From Kovacikia minuta CCNUW1 (lineage in GTDB: Bacteria; Cyanobacteriota; Cyanobacteriia; Leptolyngbyales; Leptolyngbyaceae), in assembly GCF_020091585.1 (NCBI RefSeq), contig NZ_CP083582.1, positions 3,038,001 through 3,102,000 on the forward strand: DNA of 64,000 nucleotides, read 5' to 3'. Every line of letters starts with the position of its first letter. The first letter of the stretch is position 1. Below are positions 57,607 to 64,000 of this stretch, in pieces. Below the pieces are notes generated by a model. It saw only the letters and a list, made by a program, of their open reading frames with translations, was not told where the DNA came from and did not search any database. The position numbers and the translations under genes were made by a program.

Positions 57607-58146
57607 ATGACTGAACCTTTGAAAGTAATTGAATTAGGAAACCCGGTTTTACGGCAGCGATCGCAGCCTGTGTTAGATGTCAGGAATGAGCGTATCCAAA
57701 CACTGATTGATGATTTGATTTTGACGGTGCAAAAGGCTAATGGAGTTGGAATTGCAGCTCCCCAGGTTGCCCAGAGCGATCGCCTCTTTATCGTGGCATC
57801 CCGCCCCAACCCCCGCTATCCCCATGCGCCAGAGATGGAACCAACAGCAATGATCAACCCGCGTATCCTTTCCCATTCCAGCGAGACCGAGAAGGGGTGG
57901 GAAGGGTGCCTCAGCATTCCAGGGATTCGCGGACAGGTGCCGAGGTTTCGGGCGATCGAAGTGGAATATGTGGGGCGAGACGGTAGGCAATACAGGCAGG
58001 AATTGACCGATTTTGTTGCCCGCATCTTCCAGCATGAATTGGATCATCTGGACGGGATTGTGTTTCTCGATCGGGTGCAGAGTACCCAGGAGCTGATGAC
58101 TGAGCAGGAATATCAGCAGCGGGTGGTGCAAGCGCCAGAAGCCTGA
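57607..58146 (+). CDS. def: Peptide deformylase
   Basis: 179 residues. The three PDF motifs are GVGIAAPQV, EGCLSIPG (metal-binding Cys) and FQHELDHLDG (two metal His and catalytic Glu). Removes the formyl group from nascent proteins. The frame opens at 57514, but that part is repeat-derived and the ATG at 57607 (MTEPLKVIEL) gives the usual N-terminus. It converges with dnaE-C. Confidence 0.95.
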   Translation: MTEPLKVIELGNPVLRQRSQPVLDVRNERIQTLIDDLILTVQKANGVGIAAPQVAQSDRLFIVASRPNPRYPHAPEMEPTAMINPRILSHSSETEKGWEGCLSIPGIRGQVPRFRAIEVEYVGRDGRQYRQELTDFVARIFQHELDHLDGIVFLDRVQSTQELMTEQEYQQRVVQAPEA

Positions 58147-58176
58147 AGGTGCATCCTCCTGACTCCTGGCTGTTAC

Positions 58177-59532
58177 TTAAGAATTTGCGCCTGCCAATGG
58201 TGTCACCCTTGCCTGAAATCCAGCTCTCACTAGCGCATTCACCGCTGTTTGATAGTCCTGAACCCGGAATTGGGGACCAAAACGGACAAAATGACATTTA
58301 TCTTGGGCACTCACGATCGCCACGACAGGCACCTTTGCTTTATCCTTCTCACCCTGGTTTTCCAATAACACTTCTTTTAACCGCTGCCGCTGGGCAATGT
58401 CGCTGGCGATTACAGGGTTGATTTCAACCATCACCATTTGCACCATTTCGATCGGTTCCGCATCTTCAATGATGAACTGAACCTGATCATCCCGTCGATC
58501 GACCTTGCCCCAAACCATCAAGCGGGCATCGGGCTGAATGTGTTGACCAATATTTGCGTAGGATTTGGGAAAGACGACCGCTTCCGTTTGTCCAGTCAAA
58601 TCTTCTACCTGAACGATCGCCATGCGATCTCCCTTCTTCGTCATAACTGGCTTCACATTGGTCAACAGAACGATGGCACTTACGGTTGCACCATTTTCGC
58701 TGTAGTCTGCCAGGTCACTTAAATTAATTGGAGCCAGAATCCGAGCCGATTCCCGCACCTGCTTCAGTGGATGGTCAGAGATGTAAAAGCCCAGAATTTC
58801 CTTCTCCATCCGTAATTTTTCCTGCTGGGGCAATTCTGGGGCAGGTGGAGCTTTGGGTGCAGATTCAAAGCTGGCAGGTGCTTCTTGCACAGTTGTACCG
58901 CTGCCCAGTAAATCAAACAGATTTCCCTGTCCACTGGCTCGGTCTCTGGCGCGAGACTGTGCCCAGTCCAGGACCAACTCCAGGTCTTTTAATAGTTGAT
59001 TGCGGTTAGATTCAAAACTGTCAAATGCTCCACAATAAATCAGCGCTTCCATTGCCCGCCGGTTAACCGTGCGAGAATCGACACGATCGCACAAATCCGC
59101 CAGCGATTTAAATGGCCCCCCTTCTTCCCGGACGGCCAAAATACTCTCTATTGCGCCAATTCCAACATTACGGACTGCCGACAATCCAAACAAAATGCTG
59201 TCGCTCATGGGAGTAAAATCTATCCCAGAACGATTCACGTCTGGCGGTTCTACCTTAATCCCCATTGCCATGCAGGTGGCAATATATTTTTGAACCTTGT
59301 CCTGATCGCCGCTATTTGCCGTCAGCAGCGCCGCCATATATTCAACCGGATAGTTTGCCTTCAGGTAAGCCGTCTGAAACGTTACATACCCGTAGGCAGT
59401 CGAGTGGCTTTTGTTGAAACAGTTAGAAGCAACCAGCCCATTTGCCAAAACAAAGTTATGGTCATCAGCCCGAACACCGATATCAAACACAGGCTGAATT
59501 CCCAATGATTTCCGGCTGACAATCTTTACCAT
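58177..59532 (-). CDS. dnaE: DNA polymerase III alpha, C-terminal piece, led by a split-intein C half
   Basis: About 451 residues. The first 36 form the C-terminal half of the DnaE split intein: MVKIVSRKSLGIQPVFDIGV, DDHNFVLANGLVASN with the catalytic final Asn, then CFN as the first extein residues. The rest is the C-terminal region of the alpha subunit: KSHSTAYGYVTFQTAYLKAN, helix-hairpin region, and the OB-fold part (IVLLTNVKPVMTKKGDRMAI). The N-terminal part with the polymerase active site and the N intein half must be encoded elsewhere; the two products are joined by protein trans-splicing. The frame opens at 59628, but 59532 is the usual start. Confidence 0.95.
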   Translation of the reverse strand: MVKIVSRKSLGIQPVFDIGVRADDHNFVLANGLVASNCFNKSHSTAYGYVTFQTAYLKANYPVEYMAALLTANSGDQDKVQKYIATCMAMGIKVEPPDVNRSGIDFTPMSDSILFGLSAVRNVGIGAIESILAVREEGGPFKSLADLCDRVDSRTVNRRAMEALIYCGAFDSFESNRNQLLKDLELVLDWAQSRARDRASGQGNLFDLLGSGTTVQEAPASFESAPKAPPAPELPQQEKLRMEKEILGFYISDHPLKQVRESARILAPINLSDLADYSENGATVSAIVLLTNVKPVMTKKGDRMAIVQVEDLTGQTEAVVFPKSYANIGQHIQPDARLMVWGKVDRRDDQVQFIIEDAEPIEMVQMVMVEINPVIASDIAQRQRLKEVLLENQGEKDKAKVPVVAIVSAQDKCHFVRFGPQFRVQDYQTAVNALVRAGFQARVTPLAGANS

Positions 59533-59996
59533 ACCTGAAGTCTGTAAGGGAGTAAAAAGAGGAGTTTTATGTTCTAAGTCTTTGGTTGTTCGGGAAGAGT
59601 GAGATTTGATAATACCGCTTAATCGCAAACCGGGACAGGAAAATTTTCAATTCCGATCGTTACTCCAATTGAATCGGGGATCTATAACCACAGCCCTAAA
59701 GGGTAGCGCATATATTGTTAAACCCCTTTCCCATCGGCTATTTCCTCTCTGCCGCCTGCCACAACACTGAAACCTTTACACAATTGTTGCTTCCCTAACT
59801 CCAATTTCCCATGCCTCAGCTCTAACCTCTGATAAATTCAAGTTTCATCTTGTAAGAGTTAGGGTTTAATTTTCATGGGTTTACTTGCATTGATTAAGAG
59901 AAGCGACAATTTAGTACGCAGGTTCTATAATTTTGTCAACCCCCTTCATTCGATCGCTCGCCTTACCCATCTCCATCCATCTCCAAGTAGTCTGCC
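59533..59996. other. Gene-free stretch between dnaE-C and the kinase-like gene
   Basis: Divergent promoters must lie here. No ORF, RNA or repeat that I can support. Confidence 0.35.
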
Positions 59997-61961
59997 ATGC
60001 TTGCTCCTCTTGCTTCTGGAACCCTGCTTGACAACCGCTACCGAGTAGTGGGTGTTGCACGACGGGGAAAATACGGTCAAACTTACCTAGCGCGAGATCA
60101 GAAGCAGTTTAATGAACTGTGTGTACTGAAGGAATTTGTTCCATCTCAACAGGACCCGGCGATCGCGGCGACACTCCTGCAACTCTTTCATCAGGAAGCG
60201 TCCACCCTCTACGGATTACGCCATCCTCAGTTACCTCGTCCACGCGCCATGATCGTTGAGGGACAACGCTTCTACTGGGTGCGAGAATATGTTGAAGGCA
60301 AGAGTTACGGGGTTTTGCTCAACGATCGCAAAGCCAAGGGACAAACGTTCTCAGAAGACGAAGTGATGCGGCTGATCCTTCAACTTTTGCCTGTTTTGTC
60401 TTACATTCATAGCCGGGGAGTGATTCACGGTAATATTTCACCCGATAGTTTGATTTTGCGTCAGCAAGATCAACTTCCAGTTCTGATTAATTATGGACTG
60501 GTGCGGGATCTGGTCGCCCGCTTGCAGCTTCATCCGGTAACGCCGGAAGATGCCCGGGGACGATGGGGCTACACCCCTCCCGAAAAGCAAAGTGCAGGGA
60601 GAGTGTACCCAAACAGTGATTTATATTCTCTGGCGGTTACGGCGATCGTTTTATTAACCGCCAAACCACCGGAAGAGCTTTACAACGAAAGTAGTCAGAG
60701 CTTTGAGTGGGGACAGGGGGGAATGGTTAACCCCAAGTTTGCTCGGATTCTCCGACAAATGCTCGACCAACGTCCTCAAAAGCGCTTTGCATCGGCTGAG
60801 CAGGTTCTTCAGGCTTTAGAACCGGCAATGGGTGCTTCGATTCAAACCTCTGATACCCAGCCCTTCCCCGCTTCTATTTCGGTTCAACCCGCGCCCCCGC
60901 CCGCCCCCAAATATTCCCCAAATTCCGGTTCAAATCAACCTGCGCCTCCTGCTGCTCTCCCCTATCCATCGACTTCTGATTCAGAACCATCTCTACCTCC
61001 TCGCCCAGAACCTCTCACCCCAGAACCTCCCACCCCAGAAGTTTCTGCTGATTCAGAGATGGTACAACCCGTGCAGGCAACGGTGCTTCAACCAGCTGAG
61101 GAGGAACACCAGCCTGCCGCAGGAGAACCAGCAGCAATCAGAAAGCGGGTTCGACGCAACCGCAGTAGTGGCGATCCACGGGCATCCGTAGCGATGGCGG
61201 TGGGGTTAGCGTTGTTAGTTGGGGTAATTTCCTGGAGGGCACTCTCCTCTATGAGATCGCAGCCCAAACCCCCCGAATCTCCTCCAGCAGAAACAGCCAA
61301 CCCCGCGCCTCAAAGTCCGGTGGCACAAAAGCCCGTAGAAAAAGAACCCCCAGCAAAAAATCCGGCACCAAAAAAATCACCCCCTAAACCTGGACAGGCT
61401 CCTGCTCCTTTGGCAGCTCGTTCTGTCCCTGCCAAGAAACCTTCTGGGGAAAAGCCAACCAAGCAGGAAAACCTGACTGCCACTTCAGCCAGTTCACTGC
61501 GTGATCGCCTGCGTAAGCTGGAAGTAAACAATCAAGTCTTTACAGAGCTGACCAATGAAGTGTTCTATGCCAAATACCCTCAGTTCAAGGATCAGCAGGG
61601 TGGCGGCAAGACTGAACAGGGTAAAGCACGGTGGAACGAGACTGCTAATAACGTGATAGATAAACTGGAAAGCCTTTCGCCAGAAAGCCGCAAGAAAATT
61701 GGAACCTACCAGCGCTCTGACTATGACCAGTGGCTAACCGCCTTAGGAGAAGCTGATGCAAAAAATAGTCCGACTCTAGATGCACTGGCAGATGGGCGGT
61801 TCTTCAAATGGTTTCCAAATCAAAAGGGTAAACCAATCAATCCCCGTACAACGGGTCAAGTCTGGTACGCGATCGCCGCAGATCAGTTAGACGCAGCCAA
61901 AGCCAAGAAAGCCGCCCAACCCAGAAAAAATCCAGCTCCCAAAGCAGACAAGGTTGATTAA
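59997..61961 (+). CDS. Membrane-bound Ser/Thr pseudokinase-like protein
   Basis: 654 residues. The N-terminal kinase fold begins LLDNRYRVVGVARRGKYGQT and has the lysine in VLKEF. However, the catalytic HRD is VIHGNISPDSL (Asp replaced by Asn) and DFG is INYGLV (Asp replaced by Asn), so both catalytic acids are lost. A Pro-rich linker, one membrane segment (SVAMAVGLALLVGVISW, about residue 400) and a second Pro/Lys-rich linker follow. The C-terminal extracytoplasmic domain (DRLRKLEVNNQVFTELTNEV to QVWYAIAADQLDA) is unknown. It probably binds rather than phosphorylates. Confidence 0.82.
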   Translation: MLAPLASGTLLDNRYRVVGVARRGKYGQTYLARDQKQFNELCVLKEFVPSQQDPAIAATLLQLFHQEASTLYGLRHPQLPRPRAMIVEGQRFYWVREYVEGKSYGVLLNDRKAKGQTFSEDEVMRLILQLLPVLSYIHSRGVIHGNISPDSLILRQQDQLPVLINYGLVRDLVARLQLHPVTPEDARGRWGYTPPEKQSAGRVYPNSDLYSLAVTAIVLLTAKPPEELYNESSQSFEWGQGGMVNPKFARILRQMLDQRPQKRFASAEQVLQALEPAMGASIQTSDTQPFPASISVQPAPPPAPKYSPNSGSNQPAPPAALPYPSTSDSEPSLPPRPEPLTPEPPTPEVSADSEMVQPVQATVLQPAEEEHQPAAGEPAAIRKRVRRNRSSGDPRASVAMAVGLALLVGVISWRALSSMRSQPKPPESPPAETANPAPQSPVAQKPVEKEPPAKNPAPKKSPPKPGQAPAPLAARSVPAKKPSGEKPTKQENLTATSASSLRDRLRKLEVNNQVFTELTNEVFYAKYPQFKDQQGGGKTEQGKARWNETANNVIDKLESLSPESRKKIGTYQRSDYDQWLTALGEADAKNSPTLDALADGRFFKWFPNQKGKPINPRTTGQVWYAIAADQLDAAKAKKAAQPRKNPAPKADKVD

Positions 61962-62218
61962 GTAACATCGGTAACTCCAATCCTGAGGGCTTAGCATGCG
62001 GCAGGGATGTTTTCGGTCATCGCAAAGGTTTTCGCCCGTATGCTAGATCCCTACAAATTACTGGTTTTATTTTGCTCTCGTTCCTAAACCTGGGGGCATG
62101 AATCCTACCTTTCGATTCGATCAAAATTTGCCCTCTAAAAAATCCGCTCAATTCTGCGCTTCACACCACTCAAGCTACGGTAGAATTAATCGCCCTGCCT
62201 GAGAGATGCCATTCATCC

Positions 62219-63157
62219 ATGCTTGAATCAGCCGACTTTCAAACACTTTTTTCCCAGCTACAGTCTCGCTATCCCTCCGCTAGTTTGACTTCCGATCTGG
62301 TTCAAATCCATGCAGGACACTACGTTGTGCGAGCTGTGGTTCAGGTCGGCGGAGTGGTGTTGGCAACCAGTCTGTCAGCAGGGGCAACCGTAGAACTGGC
62401 AGAGGATCAGGCAAGGCTGCGCGTCCTCAAAATGTTGGGAATTGTGCCTGCCTCCTCAGGACAGGGGATTCATCCACCTGAGAACGGTACCCGATCGGAG
62501 CGATCGCCCTATTTCTTGGATGCTAAAAACCCATCATCCGGGTCTTTAAACTCAAATAGCTTTGAGTCTGCCCTGCCCAATTCTTTACCCGATCTCAATT
62601 CAATTTTTCAGCCTGTAACCGAATCCTCGCGCTCCTTTGAAACCCAGGGGATTTCAGAAACTCTGGCTTCTGGAACATCACTCTTGACAGAGTTAGAAGG
62701 TTTAGAGCGGAAATCTGATCATGAGGATGAATTGCCCCTCAACAGCGTCCCAACGTTTGACGCAACTGATCCATTAACGTCAAACAGTTTGTTGTCGCCT
62801 GAGGTTGCGATGCTGGAAGCCATAGAACTAACCGATGATCCCCCTGCCCCCCCTCCCCCTGCCCGTTCTTCTAAGCCGCGAAAAAATTCGACCGCCCAAG
62901 TATCCCCTACCCCAGATACTCCCCCCCCGGCGCTGAATGAACCACTGGATTTGACCCCCTTGTTTCTGCAAATCGAGGATGAAATGGAACGCATCGGTTG
63001 GACAAAGGAACAGGGGCGCAATCATCTCAAAAAAGCCTACAACAAGCGATCGCGCCAGCAACTGACCGATGAAGAACTGATGGACTTTCTGGCATACCTG
63101 AAAACCCAATTTCCAGTAGTGGATGAAAAGGATAACGAGGTTGAAGTCGGGCAATAG
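62219..63157 (+). CDS. Cyanobacterial conserved protein, unknown
   Basis: 312 residues in three parts. The N-terminal domain (ASLTSDLVQIHAGHYVVRAV ... ELAEDQARLRVLKMLGI) resembles a double-stranded-RNA-binding-like fold by pattern. The middle is a disordered Ser/Pro-rich linker of about 140 residues. The C-terminal 70 residues are helical (EDEMERIGWTKEQGRNHLKK, RSRQQLTDEELMDFLAYL). Function unknown. Confidence 0.7.
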   Translation: MLESADFQTLFSQLQSRYPSASLTSDLVQIHAGHYVVRAVVQVGGVVLATSLSAGATVELAEDQARLRVLKMLGIVPASSGQGIHPPENGTRSERSPYFLDAKNPSSGSLNSNSFESALPNSLPDLNSIFQPVTESSRSFETQGISETLASGTSLLTELEGLERKSDHEDELPLNSVPTFDATDPLTSNSLLSPEVAMLEAIELTDDPPAPPPPARSSKPRKNSTAQVSPTPDTPPPALNEPLDLTPLFLQIEDEMERIGWTKEQGRNHLKKAYNKRSRQQLTDEELMDFLAYLKTQFPVVDEKDNEVEVGQ

Positions 63158-63249
63158 AGAAAGGGGATTTAACCCAACTCGAAACACTCTAATCTTCTGC
63201 CGCTACTTTCTCGCTTTCCGTGGGAACCCTGAATTTACTAAACCTTCAT

Positions 63250-63410
63250 GGGGGCTTAACCACAGTCCAACATTGAATGTTTAGGATTGTGGATGCACTG
63301 ATCCCCTAATAGATAACAGGTGTTGAGTGTTAGGGAATCATGGCTGGTAGCAAAGGGGGCTAATCCTCCGGTACTAACCCAGTTTAAGGTGCAGACACCT
63401 GAATCCCTGG
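63250..63410 (+). ncRNA. Multi-hairpin gene-free region, candidate RNA
   Basis: Four stems in 160 nt: CCACA-g-TCC/GGA-t-TGTGG with inner ACATT/AATGT (63260-63292); GATcCCCTAA/TTAGGGaATC (about 63300-63340); GGTAG/GTACTAACC-like; AGGTG/CACCT (about 63390-63403). No T-run or known riboswitch motif. Confidence 0.25.
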
Positions 63411-63429
63411 TCCCATTGAGATTCCTGAA

Positions 63430-63642
63430 TTGCATCAGTATAATGCGATTCTTGCATTCCTTAATTTGATCTACGTCTCAGGGGATAAGCCTGATTGGCA
63501 AGGTCTATTGCAAAGTAATAAATGGCTTAACGAGAGTACAACGATGAAAACAAAACCCGGAAAGGACCAAAATCAATCAATTGAATCGATCGGTAATAAT
63601 ACTCAAGAATTCAATTTTGAGCTGTCGGGCAAAACAGGTTAG
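63430..63642 (+). CDS. Possible small peptide gene
   Basis: 70 codons from the ATG at 63430, or 32 from the ATG at 63544 (MKTKPGKDQNQSIESIGN and on). No family recognised and no good ribosome site. Listed as doubtful. Confidence 0.25.
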   Translation: MHQYNAILAFLNLIYVSGDKPDWQGLLQSNKWLNESTTMKTKPGKDQNQSIESIGNNTQEFNFELSGKTG

Positions 63643-63684
63643 ACCTCTTTTGCTTGCTTCACTGAATAAGCGCGGTAGTCATTA

Positions 63685-64000
63685 TTAATTTACTCTCACT
63701 AGGCGAATTTCAGTTCGCTGATTGCGGGAACTGCCAGGTTGAATACCAGGGAGAGGTTGGCTAAACCCCTTGCCTTCAGCAATAATGTTGTGTCGAATGC
63801 CCCTAGTACGCAGATAGTCCACAACAACCTGTGCCCGCTGCTGGCTTAAGCTCTGGTTGAAACTGGCAGAACCCGTTCGAGATGTATGTCCAATGACGCG
63901 AACGGCAACAGTTTGGGTATTAAATTCGTTAATTTCTTGCACCAGTTGAGCCAGGGTTTGAGTGCCATCAGAGGTCAGATCAGCGGAACCAACCCCAAAG
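63685..64000 (-). CDS. OmpA-family C-terminal domain protein (start outside window)
   Basis: The frame is open to the window edge and enters from the right. It shows TSDGTQTLAQLVQEI, VRVIGHTSRTGSASFNQSLS, QQRAQVVVDYLRTRGI and GSSRNQRTEIRLVRVN, the OmpA/MotB-like peptidoglycan-binding fold with its Asp-to-Ser variation at GHTSRTG (normally GHTDxxG) and conserved Arg in NQRTEI. The N-terminal part is not visible. Anchors a membrane protein to the cell wall. Confidence 0.85.
   Translation of the reverse strand, partial: FGVGSADLTSDGTQTLAQLVQEINEFNTQTVAVRVIGHTSRTGSASFNQSLSQQRAQVVVDYLRTRGIRHNIIAEGKGFSQPLPGIQPGSSRNQRTEIRLVRVN

Overview
The window is cyanobacterial chromosome. HIP1 octamers (GCGATCGC) and CGATCG cores occur throughout. 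The dnaE gene carries the C-terminal half of a split intein, which is a cyanobacterial signature. DUF1830, an Rcp1-like regulator and OprB/SLH porins also fit. The many interspersed short G+C-rich repeats suggest a filamentous, repeat-rich cyanobacterium (Leptolyngbya-like), but the genus cannot be fixed from this sequence.

Layout. 1-4.3 kb: end of a hybrid histidine kinase, hisD, a membrane-anchored thioredoxin-like protein and a small SRPBCC-like protein. 4.3-5.4 kb: IS debris (IstB and IS982 fragments) and a 163-bp MITE. 5.4-10.3 kb: an ECF42-type sigma factor gene divergent from six small genes (YCII/DGPF, NTF2-like, two VOC proteins, DUF899, DUF1579), with two promoter-like sequences matching the remembered ECF42 motif. 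10.4-14 kb: a second identical MITE, then a GST/azoreductase/EamA operon divergent from a MarR regulator. 14.2-21.3 kb: small proteins, a giant Ser/Thr-His hybrid kinase broken by two frameshifts, and its response regulator. 21.4-22.7 kb: an ISAs1-like element inside a hairpin repeat. 22.9-27.6 kb: P-loop kinase, glgC, egtD and two unknowns. 27.8-28.4 kb: tRNA-Val(CAC) with gene remnants at its 3' side. 28.6-38.8 kb: an ABC importer operon with its own porin, a divergent GntR regulator, a hydantoin-racemase-like gene and moaE. 38.8-40.2 kb: a second ISAs1-like element in the same kind of hairpin repeat. 40.7-64 kb: mostly housekeeping (YdcF, pyrB, pcrA, MFS exporter, MazF-type TA pair, ilvB, ruvA, methyltransferase, aldo/keto reductase, AAA ATPase, HtrA, def, dnaE-C, a pseudokinase, and the end of an OmpA-family gene).

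How genes work together. The most coherent candidate system is the importer/porin/GntR/racemase cluster. Near-identical TTGTATACAA sites lie both in the GntR-transporter divergent promoter and upstream of the racemase gene, so one GntR regulon for uptake and use of a small nitrogen compound (hydantoin, allantoin-like or amino-acid derived) is likely. The ECF42 block looks like a self-contained stress regulon.

Caution. At least ten reading-frame breaks in seven loci, including core genes glgC and pcrA, are each explained by one extra base; only one fits a missing base. This one-sided pattern looks more like residual sequencing insertions than real decay, so the 'broken' genes should be checked against reads.
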